From CAVQSS01 sp963746605 (lineage in GTDB: Bacteria > Desulfobacterota > RBG-13-43-22), in contig CAVVCH010000045.1 of the NCBI GenBank assembly GCA_963746605.1, positions 140,438-204,437 of the forward strand: a DNA stretch of 64,000 nt. Direction: 5' to 3'. A model generated the notes under the pieces. That model searched no databases, was not told the origin of the DNA, and saw only the letters and a program-made list of their open reading frames with translations. Below are positions 46,249 through 55,899 of the stretch, piece after piece; the first letter of the stretch is position 1, and each line of letters opens with the position of its first letter. The position numbers were made by a program, and so were the translations under genes.

Positions 46249-47001
46249 ATGCAAATTGATCTCAACGCCGATATGGGTGAAAGCTACGGCATGTACTCCA
46301 TGGGGGATGACGATGCCTTTATGCAATATATCAGCAGCGCCAACGTGGCCTGCGGTTTCCATGCCGGGGATTCCTCGGTGATGAGAAAAACCGTGGGCTT
46401 GGCCAGGCGGGACGGGGTCCAGGTAGGCGCCCACCCGGGGCTGCCCGACCTGCAGGGGTTTGGCCGCCGGGAAATGAACCTGACCGTGGAGGAGGTTTAT
46501 GACATCGTGGTCTACCAGGTGGGGGCCTTGAAAGCCTTTGTGGAAGCGGCGGGGATGAAGCTGCACCATGTGAAACCCCACGGCTCGCTTTACGGCCTGG
46601 TCCACCGCCGGGAGGAGATGGCCCAGGCCGTTTGCCGGGCGGTTAAAGATATTGATCCCCGGCTTTACTTGTATATCATGAAAAAGGGCCTGATCGGAGA
46701 AGTGGCCCTGACCCTGGGTCTGCGCTGTGTGTTCGAGCTTTATGCCGACCTGGGTTACGACGGCCAAGGCAATCTGGTCATCACCCGGCATCACGAAGCC
46801 CAGACCGCCAGCGACGTGGCCGCCCGGGTAGTCCGCATGGTCCAGGAAGGCCTGGTGCGGACCGTTGATGGCGGGGATATCGCCATAGAGGGCAATTCGG
46901 TCTGCGTTCACAGCGACACCCCTGGTTCCATCGAGATCGTCCGGGCCGTGCGTCAGGGCCTGGAAGGGGCCGGCTTTCAGGTGGCCTCTCCGGCCCTTTA
47001 A
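46249..47001 (+). CDS. pxpA: LamB/YcsF-family 5-oxoprolinase subunit A
   Basis: 250 residues. Conserved DLNADMGESYG, ANVACGFHAGD, VGAHPGLPDLQGFGRR and HHVKPHGSLYG. PxpA works with PxpB and PxpC in ATP-dependent opening of 5-oxoproline to glutamate; relatives in this family open other lactams. All presumed metal and acid residues of these motifs are present. AAAGGAGG precedes the ATG. An aminotransferase gene is inserted between pxpA and pxpB, unusual for a pure oxoprolinase operon. Confidence 0.9.
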   Translation: MQIDLNADMGESYGMYSMGDDDAFMQYISSANVACGFHAGDSSVMRKTVGLARRDGVQVGAHPGLPDLQGFGRREMNLTVEEVYDIVVYQVGALKAFVEAAGMKLHHVKPHGSLYGLVHRREEMAQAVCRAVKDIDPRLYLYIMKKGLIGEVALTLGLRCVFELYADLGYDGQGNLVITRHHEAQTASDVAARVVRMVQEGLVRTVDGGDIAIEGNSVCVHSDTPGSIEIVRAVRQGLEGAGFQVASPAL

Positions 47002-47035
47002 TCTTCATTGGCATTCTAATAAAGGAGATTTTATC

Positions 47036-48346
47036 TTGAGTCACCATGCTACCAACGAACAGCTTTTAACCCAACGGGCCGCGCAGATCCCTCAGGGACC
47101 TTTAAATGTGGTCCCGGCCTTCGCCGCCCGGGCCAAGGGGGCGGAAATCTGGGACGTGGAAGGAAAGCGTTACCTTGATTTTGCCGGCGGGATCGGCGTG
47201 GTCAACGTGGGCCACTGCAACGATCGGGTGGTGGCCGCTATCCGGGATCAGGCGGAACGGTTCATCCATACCTGCTTTCACATCGTCATGTATGAGCCCT
47301 ATTTGGAACTGGCCACCCGGTTGAACAGCTTGACTCCCGGGGTTTTCCCCAAGAAAACCATTTTTGTCAACAGCGGCGCGGAAGCCGTGGAAAACGCCGT
47401 CAAAGTGGCCCGCTATTACACCAAAAGGCCGGCCGTTATTGTCTTTGAAGGCGGCTTTCACGGGCGAACCCTGCTGGCCATGACCATGACCAGCAAGGTG
47501 AAGCCCTATAAGTTCGGCTACGGACCCTATGCCCCCGAGGTCTACCGCCTGCCCTATGCCTACTGCTACCGCTGCGCCTTCGAGCTGACCTATCCGGATT
47601 GCGGGGTCCATTGCGCCCGCAACTTGGAGGATTTTTTCCTGGACCATGTGGCGGCCGAGAGCACCTCCTGCGTGGTGGCCGAGCCGGTCTTGGGCGAGGG
47701 AGGATTTGTCGCTCCTCCGCTGGAATATTTCAAAATCATCCAGGCTATCTGCCAAAAATATGGCATTCTCTTCGTGGCCGACGAGGTCCAAAGCGGGATC
47801 TGCCGGACGGGGAAACTGTTTGCCATCGAGCATTACGGGGTGGAACCGGACTTGATGACCGTGGCCAAGTCCTTGGCCGGCGGAATGCCCCTGGCCGCGC
47901 TTACCGGGCGGGCGGAAATGATGGACGCCTCCCACGTCGGCGGTCTGGGCGGTACCTACGGCGGCAACCCGGTCTCCTGCCGGGCCGCCTTGGCCGTGCT
48001 GGATTTTATTACCGAGGTCGACCTCTGCCGGCGGGCGGTCCGGATCGGCGACCTGGTCCGGGAACGCTTTCTAAAATTGCAGGAACGGTTTTCCCTGATC
48101 GGGGATGTCCGGGGATTAGGCGCCATGATGGGTCTGGAACTGGTCTTGGACCGCAAGACCAAACAACCGGCTATTGACCAGGCCAAGGCCCTGGTTAAAT
48201 ACGCCTATGAAAACGGCCTGGTGTTGTTAAATTGCGGAAAATTCAGCAATGTGATTCGAACGCTCATGCCCCTGGTCATCACCGACGATCAACTGGAAGA
48301 AGGATTGACGATCATCGAGAGGGGATTTGAGGCAATTGCCAAATAA
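47036..48346 (+). CDS. gabT: class III (4-aminobutyrate-type) aminotransferase
   Basis: 436 residues from TTG 47036, preceded by AAAGGAGA. A PLP-dependent fold-type I enzyme with FVNSGAEAVENAVKVAR, FEGGFHGRTLLAMTMT, FVADEVQSGICRTGKL (PLP Asp) and MTVAKSLAGGMPLAAL (Schiff-base Lys). It would convert an omega-amino acid such as 4-aminobutyrate to the semialdehyde with a keto acid acceptor. Its position inside a lactam-opening gene set supports a lactam-derived omega-amino acid as substrate; exact chain length cannot be told. An unusual CYRCAFELTYPDCGVHC insertion (four Cys in about 17 residues) is typical of a subset of this family. Confidence 0.88.
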   Translation: MSHHATNEQLLTQRAAQIPQGPLNVVPAFAARAKGAEIWDVEGKRYLDFAGGIGVVNVGHCNDRVVAAIRDQAERFIHTCFHIVMYEPYLELATRLNSLTPGVFPKKTIFVNSGAEAVENAVKVARYYTKRPAVIVFEGGFHGRTLLAMTMTSKVKPYKFGYGPYAPEVYRLPYAYCYRCAFELTYPDCGVHCARNLEDFFLDHVAAESTSCVVAEPVLGEGGFVAPPLEYFKIIQAICQKYGILFVADEVQSGICRTGKLFAIEHYGVEPDLMTVAKSLAGGMPLAALTGRAEMMDASHVGGLGGTYGGNPVSCRAALAVLDFITEVDLCRRAVRIGDLVRERFLKLQERFSLIGDVRGLGAMMGLELVLDRKTKQPAIDQAKALVKYAYENGLVLLNCGKFSNVIRTLMPLVITDDQLEEGLTIIERGFEAIAK

Positions 48347-48383
48347 TTAATCCAGAAAAAATATTCTAAAGGAGAACACCGAC

Positions 48384-49370
48384 ATGAACCCAGGCAAGTA
48401 CAACGTCATTTTGGACACCATGCCGGAAACGGAAAGCCGGCTGGAGATCCTATTCCGTCAGGCCGGAGACGGGTTTCTGCAGGTGGAGTACGGCCGCCTG
48501 CAGCGGGCCGCTCTGCAGGACTCCTTCCGGATGCTGGCCGTCAACGACCTCATCCAGGCCAAGAAAATCAAGGGCCTAATCGAAACCGTTCCCGGCCTCC
48601 GGACCAATCTATTCCATTTTGACCCGGAAATCCTAGACCGCCAGGCCCTGATCGCCGGCATCAAGGAGGCCGAAAATGCCATGGCCACCATCGACGCGGT
48701 GGTGCTGGAATCCCGCCTCATCCATCTGCCGATCGCCTTTGAGGATTCCGAGACCAAAAAAGCCGTGGAAAAATACCGGAAAGAGGTGCGGCCCGATGCG
48801 CCCAATATCATCAACGGCTACAACCTGGAGTACATGGCCCTCTGCAACGGCGTTTCGGTCCAAGAAACCAAAGATATGATCCTGGGCACCGACTGGTTCA
48901 ACAGCGGCGGCGGGTTTTGGCCGGGAGGGGCCTTCCTCTGGCCCACGGACCCCCGCTGCGCCCTGGTGGTTCCCAAGTACAATCCGCCCCGGACCTGGAC
49001 CCCTGAAGCGGCCGTGGGAATCGGCGGCCCCTGCGTCTTTACCTACACCACTCCGACGGGCGGCGGCTACCAGCTTTTCGGGCGGACCATCCCGGTTTTT
49101 CAATTCAACCAGAAGCACCCCATGTTCAAGGACGGTCCTTTTCTCTATCGACCGGCCGACCGGGTCCGTTTTCATGAAACCACCGAAGAGGAAATTCTGT
49201 ATATTCACGATCATGTCCATAATAAAACCGATTACCGCTACCAGACAGAATCCGGTCAGATCGTCGTCAAGGACTACCTGGCCTGGTACAACAGCGAAGA
49301 GGTGCAAAAGGGCATGCAGGCATTGAAGGCTAAACAGGCTGAAGGGGTCAAAAAGGCGCCGCGCCTATAA
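48384..49370 (+). CDS. pxpB: PxpB/KipI-type carboxyltransferase subunit 1
   Basis: 328 residues. AHS1 domain with RLIHLPIAFEDSETKKAVEK, NGYNLEYMALCNGVSVQE and IGGPCVFTYTTPTGGGYQLF GRT. This is longer than the usual 5-oxoprolinase subunit B (about 220 residues) and closer to the carboxyltransferase half of urea carboxylase. It forms a complex with PxpC. The presence of biotin carrier and biotin carboxylase genes just downstream supports a biotin-dependent carboxylation step. Confidence 0.85.
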   Translation: MNPGKYNVILDTMPETESRLEILFRQAGDGFLQVEYGRLQRAALQDSFRMLAVNDLIQAKKIKGLIETVPGLRTNLFHFDPEILDRQALIAGIKEAENAMATIDAVVLESRLIHLPIAFEDSETKKAVEKYRKEVRPDAPNIINGYNLEYMALCNGVSVQETKDMILGTDWFNSGGGFWPGGAFLWPTDPRCALVVPKYNPPRTWTPEAAVGIGGPCVFTYTTPTGGGYQLFGRTIPVFQFNQKHPMFKDGPFLYRPADRVRFHETTEEEILYIHDHVHNKTDYRYQTESGQIVVKDYLAWYNSEEVQKGMQALKAKQAEGVKKAPRL

Positions 49371-49392
49371 TCAAGAGGGGAAGGAGGCAGCT

Positions 49393-50376
49393 ATGATCAA
49401 AGTCATCAATGGCGGTATTGAAACATTAGTGGAAGATTGGCCCGGACGCTTGGGCTACCTGGGAAAAGGGATGGCCCCCTCAGGCGCTTTTGACAATGTG
49501 GCCCTGGGGTACGCCAATCTACTGGTCGGCAACCCTTCCGGAGAGGCTGGTTTTGAGGTGACCGGGGGATTTTTTGAAGCCGAGTTCGAAGTGGATACAG
49601 TCATCGCCGTTACCGGCAGCAACAACCCTCCCCTGCTCAACGGGCGGCAGATACCCCTCTGGGAATCCCTGGCCGTTAAAAAGGGGGAGGTCATCAAATT
49701 TTCGCACATCGGCGAATACGGGTTTCGCTGGTACCTGGCCGTAGCCGGAGGGATTGACCTGCCCCCTTACCTGGGCAGCAAGTCCACCTGTATCTTCGGG
49801 AGTTACGGCGGGTTTGACGGGCGTAAATTGGCGCCCGGGGATACGATCAAACTGGGACCGCCCAAGACAAATTTAAAAGACCTGGTCGGGCGCAAACTTA
49901 AACCGGAGGCCATCCCGACCTATACCCGCGAATGGATCCTGCGGGCCGTCCCCGGTCCGAACACGTCGCCCGATTACGCTACCGAGGAAGGAATGGATTA
50001 TTTGTTCAGCCATTCCTTTAAAATCCAGCATACCTCCAACCGCTCCGCCTACCGCCTGGAGGCCCTGCCGGACAGCTTCTTCGCCCGTCCCGACGGCGGG
50101 GTGGGGGGCAGCCATCCCTCCAATATCATCGACCATGCCTACGCCATGCGGGGAGCCCTCAATATCTGTGGAAATACGCCGGTCCTGTTGGTCGCCGACG
50201 GTCCAACGCTGGGCGGGTACATGTGCGCAATCAGCGTCATCAACGCCGACCTCTGGAAAGTCGGCCAGGGCACGCCCAGCCGGGACTTTATCAAATTTCA
50301 GGCGGCTACCCAGGAAGAGGCCACCCAGGCCCGCATCGATCAGAAAAAATTGTTTACGGAAGCCTCGGTGCTTTAA
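49393..50376 (+). CDS. pxpC: PxpC/KipA-type biotin-dependent carboxyltransferase subunit 2
   Basis: 327 residues. AHS2 domain with VEDWPGRLGYLGKGMAPSGA, NPSGEAGFEVTGGFFEAEFE, GSYGGFDGRKLAPGDTIKLG and the C-terminal DGPTLGGYMCAISVINADLW GQG region. Partner of PxpB. RBS GGAAGGAGG precedes the ATG. Confidence 0.88.
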   Translation: MIKVINGGIETLVEDWPGRLGYLGKGMAPSGAFDNVALGYANLLVGNPSGEAGFEVTGGFFEAEFEVDTVIAVTGSNNPPLLNGRQIPLWESLAVKKGEVIKFSHIGEYGFRWYLAVAGGIDLPPYLGSKSTCIFGSYGGFDGRKLAPGDTIKLGPPKTNLKDLVGRKLKPEAIPTYTREWILRAVPGPNTSPDYATEEGMDYLFSHSFKIQHTSNRSAYRLEALPDSFFARPDGGVGGSHPSNIIDHAYAMRGALNICGNTPVLLVADGPTLGGYMCAISVINADLWKVGQGTPSRDFIKFQAATQEEATQARIDQKKLFTEASVL

Positions 50377-50437
50377 ACCAAGGTGCCTTCGAGGATTCAA
50401 GGATTCGAGCGGAAATAACTAAGAAGGAGATTTCTTT

Positions 50438-50656
50438 ATGGAAAAAAACATTGAGGCCATTATGCCCGGCTTAACCGCCCGGGTCGTAGTCAATGAAGGA
50501 GACCGGATCACTAAAGGGCAGGAGGTAGCCGTCATCAACTGCATGAAAACCGAGATCCGGGTCTTGAGCGAGGACGAAGGAGTGGTCAAGAAGATTCTGG
50601 TCAAGGAATGGGATGAGCTGCAGGTGGGGACCCCGATGGTCCTCATTGAAGTCTGA
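50438..50656 (+). CDS. biotin carboxyl carrier protein
   Basis: A 72-residue stand-alone biotinyl domain. The biotinylated Lys is in INCMKTEIRV (a CMKTE variant of the usual AMKM/E), with the flanking MPGLTARVVVNEGDRITKGQ and EGVVKKILVKEWDELQVGTP halves of the hammerhead fold. It shuttles carboxybiotin between the biotin carboxylase and the PxpBC-type carboxyltransferase. AAGAAGGAGA precedes the ATG. Confidence 0.92.
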   Translation: MEKNIEAIMPGLTARVVVNEGDRITKGQEVAVINCMKTEIRVLSEDEGVVKKILVKEWDELQVGTPMVLIEV

Positions 50657-50672
50657 TCTTCGGATCCCCCCT

Positions 50673-52035
50673 ATGATACGTAAGCTGCTCATCGCCAACC
50701 GGGGAGAGATCGTCAGTCGGGTGATCCGGACCTGCCGCCGGATGGGCGTGGCCACGGTCGCCGTCTATTCCCAGGCGGATCAAAACGCCCCCTATGTCCG
50801 GCAGGCCGATGAGGCGGTCATGATCGGCCCGGCCAACCCGGTTCAAAGCTATCTTAATATCGAGGCCCTGATCGAGGCCGCCCGAAAGACCGGGGCGGAT
50901 GCGGTCCATCCCGGATATGGTTTTTTGTCCGAACGGGGAGCCTTCGCCGAGGCCGTAGAGCAGGCCGGGCTGATCTGGGTCGGCCCGTCGTCGAAGCTGC
51001 TCAGGGCCATCAGTTCCAAGTGCTATTGCCGACGCCTGGCCGATGCCGAAGGGGTGCCGGTAATCCCGGGAACCCTGGAACCGGTCACCGATCCCCGGGA
51101 AGTAATCGCCTTCGGCCGGCAGCACGGCTATCCCCTTTTTTTAAAACCGGACAAGGGCGGCGGCGGCAAGGGGATCGAGGTGATCAAGAGTGAAGAACAG
51201 GTGGAGGAGGTTTTTCAGCGGGCCTCCAGCATTGCCCAGATGGCCTTCGGATTCGCCGCCTGCTACCTGGAACAGGTGGTCTCCCAACCCCGGCATATTG
51301 AGGTTCAATTCTTGGCCGACCGCTCCGGTCGCTGTGTCTGCCTGGGCGAGCGGGAATGTTCCATCCAGCGGCGCCACCAGAAGATTATCGAAGAAGCCCC
51401 CTCGGTAGTGGTCACCCCGACGGACCGCGAACGTCTCTTTCGATTATACCCGGCGGATCATCCTGAAGATGGGCTACCAGGGGGCCGGAACCATCGAGGG
51501 GCTGCGCTCCGACAATGGGGATTACTACTTCATGGAGATCAATGCCCGGCTGCAGGTGGAACACCCGGTGACCGAGTTCCTGACGGGCATCGATATCGTC
51601 GAATATCAGCTCCGTTTAGCCTCGGGGGAGAAACTGGACTTCAACCAGTCCGACGTTCGTCTGAACGGTCACGCCATCGAGGCCCGGGTTTACGCCGAAG
51701 ATCCCGAAACCTTCTTTCCCTCCCCCGGGACCATCACCAAAATCCAGTTTCCGGAGCTGGATGGGCACCTGCGCATCGACCACGCCCTGGGAGAGGGAAC
51801 GGTGGTCCCTCCCTACTATGACCCCCTGTTGGCCAAGGTCATCACCTGGGATACGAACCGGCCCAAGGCCATCGAGCGACTGGCCAAGGCGTTGGAGGAT
51901 TTTCAAATCGAAGGGGTGAAAACCACTTCTTCCTCCAATATCGCTATTCTCCGGCACCCCAAGTTTTTGGAAGGGGATTTTTCCACGGCCTTCGTGCATG
52001 AGATGCTGCACGAAAAGTCGACTGTCGATCTTTAA
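50673..52035 (+). CDS. biotin carboxylase (one apparent frameshift)
   Basis: About 453 residues from MIRKLLIANRGEIVSRVIRT at 50673. The ATP-grasp domain has KPDKGGGGKGIEV, the catalytic stretch GERECSIQRRHQKIIEEAPS and MEINARLQVEHPVTE, then a C-terminal domain (FEG.../ARVYAEDPE). It makes carboxybiotin from bicarbonate and ATP. Near 51437 one T must be removed so that RERLFRYTRRIILKMGYQGA is read; without it the gene is split. Located 16 bases after the carrier gene. Confidence 0.87.
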
Positions 52036-52057
52036 TCAGGGGCGGACGACGATACCG

Positions 52058-53167
52058 ATGAAATTGGTCGGTCAACCGTTCCAAATAAACCGGCTCCAGC
52101 TCAAAAACCGGTTCCTCCGCTCGGCCACCATGGAGTATCTGGCCGATCTGGAGGGCCTGGTTACCGATGACTTGTTGAAGTTGTATTACGATCTCGCCCG
52201 GGGAGGGTCCGGGCTGATCGTCACCGGCTGCGCCGCGGTGGAGGCCGACGGCCGCGCCTGGGCCCATCAATTGGGAGTCTGGGATGACCGCTCTTTGCCC
52301 GGACTGCGCCGGTTGGCCGCCGTTATCCGGACTTACGGGGACGGATGCAAATCGGCCGTGCAACTGGCCCATCAGGGTTCCTCCAAAACCGGCTATTCTT
52401 ATGGGGCCGCCGAACAGGGCTACTCCCTGGAGTCTGTTTCCGAAGCAAACCTGAAAAAGACCATCCGTCGTTTTGGAGAAGCCGCGGCCCGGGTCAAAGA
52501 GGCGGGCTTCGATGCCGTGGCCGTCCACGGCGCCCACGGATATCTCCTGAGCGAATTTCTATCTCCGGCTACCAACCCGCGCCGTGACCGCTGGGGCGGG
52601 AGCCTGCGCAACCGGCTGCGACTGACCCTGGAAGTCTACCGCGCCATCCGCCGCCGGGTAGGCGATGACTTTCCGGTCCTCTGGAAACTGAACACTGCCG
52701 ACTACCTGGAAAACGGGGCCGGCCCGGAAGAATATGCCCTGGCCGCAGGGGAACTAGCCCGAGCCGGGGTGAACCTGATCGAAATGAGCGGCGGCCTCAA
52801 GGACCAGATTCGGCTGCGCGCCCGGCTGAAAAAGGAGGCCGGCGACCGGGAAGCCTATTTCAGCAGTGCCCTCCCCTTTTTCAGAAAAGCCTTGAACGGC
52901 ACCCCCCTGGCGATTACCGGCGGAATCCGCTCTCTGGAGACTATGGAATACCTGCTTACTAACGGAGCGGACCTGATCGGGCTGTGCCGTCCGCTGATCT
53001 GTGAACCGGACCTTCCCCGGCGCCTTCTCTCCACCCCGGACCAACGAACGGCCCGCTGCACCTCCTGCAACCAATGCTTGCTCCGCATTGCCCGGCAACC
53101 GGTGAAATGCGTCGAGTTCGATCCTTTCCAGGAAATCGTTAAGGACTTAGGATCTGTAAACAAATAA
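52058..53167 (+). CDS. NADH:flavin oxidoreductase of the old yellow enzyme family with Fe-S motif
   Basis: 369 residues from ATG 52058. FMN barrel with KNRFLRSATMEYLADLEG, QLAHQGSS, the catalytic stretch VHGAHGYLLSEFLSP and TNPRRDRWGGSLRNRLRL. The C-terminus has CTSCNQCLLRI...KC, four Cys suited to a 4Fe-4S cluster as in dienoyl-CoA reductase-type members. It lacks the extra FAD/NAD domain of those larger enzymes. It likely reduces an activated C=C bond; in context an enoate or enoyl-CoA is plausible, but not proven. Last gene of the operon; a palindromic repeat follows. Confidence 0.87.
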   Translation: MKLVGQPFQINRLQLKNRFLRSATMEYLADLEGLVTDDLLKLYYDLARGGSGLIVTGCAAVEADGRAWAHQLGVWDDRSLPGLRRLAAVIRTYGDGCKSAVQLAHQGSSKTGYSYGAAEQGYSLESVSEANLKKTIRRFGEAAARVKEAGFDAVAVHGAHGYLLSEFLSPATNPRRDRWGGSLRNRLRLTLEVYRAIRRRVGDDFPVLWKLNTADYLENGAGPEEYALAAGELARAGVNLIEMSGGLKDQIRLRARLKKEAGDREAYFSSALPFFRKALNGTPLAITGGIRSLETMEYLLTNGADLIGLCRPLICEPDLPRRLLSTPDQRTARCTSCNQCLLRIARQPVKCVEFDPFQEIVKDLGSVNK

Positions 53168-53190
53168 CCTTGACAAAGCGACACTACAAC

Positions 53191-53256
53191 CGTTCGCCCT
53201 GAGCTTGTCGAAGGGTGAACGATACGGCCATGCTTCGACAGGCTCAGCATGAACGG
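53191..53256. repeat. palindromic repeat (CTTGTCGAAGG / CTTCGACAGG type)
   Basis: GTTCGCCCTGAGCTTGTCGA is followed 25 bases later by TGCTTCGACAGGCTCAGCAT, almost its reverse complement, giving a strong hairpin after the operon. This is a common dispersed intergenic palindrome type. Confidence 0.7.
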
Positions 53257-53350
53257 AGATACCGCGGCATTGTACAGCTTATTTCTTGATGGGTTCTTAT
53301 AACATATTGATAAAAAAAGGTGATGTCATTATTGGCATAAACGGTTTCAC

Positions 53351-53378
53351 TTGACAAAATCGGAGCAATTCCTATTAC
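53351..53378 (+). promoter_or_regulatory. sigma-70 promoter of the aldehyde oxidoreductase gene
   Basis: TTGACA (53351-53356) and TATTAC (53373-53378) with a 16-base spacer, about 130 bases upstream of the start codon. The gap 53257-53508 holds nothing else I can name. Confidence 0.55.
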
Positions 53379-53508
53379 ATTCCCCTTCTTGCTGTTCACC
53401 GGCAATTTTTTTGGCCTTAGCCGATCAAAATATTGTATCATAATTTGGAAGCCGTCCAGCCTGTGAAAGGGGGAACGGTTTTTAATTTCTAATGAAGATG
53501 GGGTGACT

Positions 53509-55263
53509 ATGAAAGGCTTTTTTAATCGCATTTTGAAAATCGACGCGGGGACGCAATCTTTTCAGGTGGAGGAAATTTCGGATCAGGTCCTGGAAAAGGT
53601 CCTGGGCGGAAAAGGGTTGGCCACCCGGTTGTTGCTGGATCATAACCCGCCGGGGGTCGATCCTCTCGCCCCGGAAAATTGCCTGATCGTGGCCGGAGGG
53701 CCGGTAACGGACACTCCGATCTACGGCTCCTGCCGCCACGGGATCTTCACCAAAAGCCCGCAGACCGGTTTTTTCGCCGAATCCTATTCCGGAGGCAAGG
53801 CCGCCGAATCCATCAGCCGTACCGGGTACGACGCTATCCTGATCACCGGCGCTTCCCAAGAGCCCATCTTCCTGGAGATCAGCGACGAGACGGTGCATTT
53901 TCACCCGGCCCAGGATCTCTGGGGAATGGACACCTACGCGGCCGAGGATGAAATCCTAAGGCGAATGGGCAAGAAGCGCAAGGGCGCCCCGGAGGAACAG
54001 GCCGCGGCCCTGGTCATCGGGCCGGCCGGGGAAAATTTGGTCCGCTTCGCCGTGGTGGAAAACGACTACTGGCGTTCCGCCGGCCGAACCGGGACCGGCG
54101 CCGTGCTGGGCTCCAAGAAAATCAAAGGGCTTTGCTTCCACGGTCAACAGAAACGGGAAGCGGCCTATCCGGACGAGGTGAAGGCCTTTGCCCGGGAGAT
54201 TCTGGCCAAAGGAAAAGACGACAAGGGCGTGCAGAATTACCGCAACTTCGGCACCCCCATGATGGTCTCGGTGCTCAACAGCGTGGGCGCTTTCCCCACC
54301 CAATATTGGTCCAAGGGCCGGATGGAAGGCTGGGAGGCCCTCAGCGCCCAGAGCTTTCACGAACGCTTCGAGGTCCAGCCCCATGCCTGCGCCCGCTGCT
54401 TCATCGCCTGCGGCCGGATGAGCAAGGTCAAGGAAGGCCCGCGTCAAGGCATGACCCTGGAAGGGCCGGAATACGAGACCATTTACGCCTTCGGCGGCCT
54501 GTGCCTGATCCCGAGCCTCGAGGAAATTCTTTATCTCAACGATATCTGCGACCGCCTGGGCATCGACACCATCACCGCCGGCAACCTGGCCGGGCTGGCC
54601 ATCGAGGCCTCCCGGCGGGGAAAGATCCCGGACAAACTGGAATACGGGGACGTGCCGGCCATTGCGGCGTTGCTCAAGCAAATCGTTTACCGCCAGGGGA
54701 TCGGCGCCGTTCTGGCCGAAGGGATCAAGCACGCGGCCAAGGAATGGGGTCTGGAAGACATCGCCATCCACGTCAAGGGGATGGAGCCGGCCGGCTATGA
54801 CCCACGGGTGTTCAAGGGCGTCGGCCTGGGGTACTCCACCTCCGACCGGGGCGCCTGCCACCTGCGGGCCACTTTCTACAAAGCCGAACTGACCAAGATG
54901 ATCGATCCGGATCAGATCGAAGGCAAGGCCGAATTATTTCTGGATTTCGAAGACCGCCTCTGCCTTTTCGACACCCTGATTCTCTGCCGCTTCTACCGCG
55001 ACCTCTACCCCTGGCCGGAGCTGTCCCGGATCATCCACATGACCACCGGCCTCACCTGGGACAAGGAAGATATTGAAAAAATGACCAACCACGTCATCGG
55101 GCTGACCCATCAATTCAACGTCCGGGAAGGCTGGACCCCGGCCGATGACCTCCTGCCCAAACGGTTCCACCTCGAACCGCTGCCGGAAAGCGGCAAGGTG
55201 ATTACGGAAGAAGATTTAAAAGCGATGTTGAAGGATTATTATCGATTGAGAGGCTGGGAGTAA
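53509..55263 (+). CDS. aor: tungsten-type aldehyde:ferredoxin oxidoreductase
   Basis: 584 residues from ATG 53509 (GTG 53503 is an alternative). N-terminal pterin-binding domain with GGKGLATRLL, VAGGPVTDTPIYGSCRHGI and the SYSGGKAAESI loop. The cluster cysteines lie in CARCFIAC (Cys 294, 297, 301) with a fourth near the C-terminus (LILCRFYRDLY). It oxidises aldehydes to carboxylates with ferredoxin as acceptor, or runs in reverse. In this neighbourhood a semialdehyde from the aminotransferase is a natural substrate. Own promoter upstream. Confidence 0.92.
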   Translation: MKGFFNRILKIDAGTQSFQVEEISDQVLEKVLGGKGLATRLLLDHNPPGVDPLAPENCLIVAGGPVTDTPIYGSCRHGIFTKSPQTGFFAESYSGGKAAESISRTGYDAILITGASQEPIFLEISDETVHFHPAQDLWGMDTYAAEDEILRRMGKKRKGAPEEQAAALVIGPAGENLVRFAVVENDYWRSAGRTGTGAVLGSKKIKGLCFHGQQKREAAYPDEVKAFAREILAKGKDDKGVQNYRNFGTPMMVSVLNSVGAFPTQYWSKGRMEGWEALSAQSFHERFEVQPHACARCFIACGRMSKVKEGPRQGMTLEGPEYETIYAFGGLCLIPSLEEILYLNDICDRLGIDTITAGNLAGLAIEASRRGKIPDKLEYGDVPAIAALLKQIVYRQGIGAVLAEGIKHAAKEWGLEDIAIHVKGMEPAGYDPRVFKGVGLGYSTSDRGACHLRATFYKAELTKMIDPDQIEGKAELFLDFEDRLCLFDTLILCRFYRDLYPWPELSRIIHMTTGLTWDKEDIEKMTNHVIGLTHQFNVREGWTPADDLLPKRFHLEPLPESGKVITEEDLKAMLKDYYRLRGWE

Positions 55264-55381
55264 TTATCCAACCCTGGAGGAGTCGGCTTTGGAGTAACCC
55301 CGGAAGGAATACCCCCTAAAAAAGAGGTCGGAAGGTATTTTTGTGGTACGGCATCGATGGAGGGTTCGAAAAAAGCCCGTC

Positions 55382-55578
55382 TGAGAGAGCTTGTCATTCT
55401 GAGCGAATGCGAAGAATCTATCTATTTCAGCTAGTTCAGAGATCCTTCACGGAGATTACGCTGAGCCGATCCTTCGGTGTACTCAGGACGAGATCCTTCG
55501 CAGAGTTTACCCTGAGCCGAAAGCCAAGATCCTTCGCGTTGCTCAGGATGACGAAAGGCGAAGGGCTAGGATGACATC
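55382..55578. repeat. dispersed CTTCGC...CTGAGC repeat, copy 2
   Basis: Same order of units as at 2752-3005: GAGAGAG-TTGTCATTCTGAGC, GATCCTTCGCAGAGTTTACC, AAGATCCTTCGCGTTGCTCA and GGCGAAGGGCT. Even the preceding AAAAA-G-CCGTC is shared. Non-coding. Confidence 0.7.
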
Positions 55579-55855
55579 AGGACACTTTTCGCGAGGTCAT
55601 CATCGATGAGTCGTTTAATAAGGAAAGAAACGCTTCCTCCCTGATTCGAAAATCCCCTTTGATCGCGTAACTGGACTTCCCCTTGAGCAGTCCGAGTTTT
55701 CGTCCTTTTTTGGGTTTAAGATGAACATAGGACATGAGCACCGCCACCTTTTCCTTTTTCTTTCCATACGTGATAATTATTTTTTCTCCATTTTTGACTC
55801 GCCCCAGAATGGCTGAAAAATTGGCTTTTAATTCACCAATCGCTATGGTGTCCAT
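55577..55855 (-). CDS. Phd/YefM-family antitoxin, orphan
   Basis: 92 residues from MDTIAIGELKANFSAILGRV at 55855, with an N-terminal dimerisation/DNA-binding fold and basic KIIITYGKKKEKVAVL, typical of Phd/YefM antitoxins. The C-terminal toxin-binding tail is Lys/Ser-rich. No toxin gene is adjacent on either side; both flanks are dispersed repeats, so the partner may have been lost. Confidence 0.75.
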   Translation of the reverse strand: MDTIAIGELKANFSAILGRVKNGEKIIITYGKKKEKVAVLMSYVHLKPKKGRKLGLLKGKSSYAIKGDFRIREEAFLSLLNDSSMMTSRKVS

Positions 55856-55899
55856 ATTTTCCCTCCTGCCTATCGGCATTCAGATTGAGTCGGCCTCGA

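Noticed and set aside
46198..46911. 237-codon minus-strand frame over pxpA
   Set aside because: Shadow of pxpA, whose conserved motifs are all on the plus strand.
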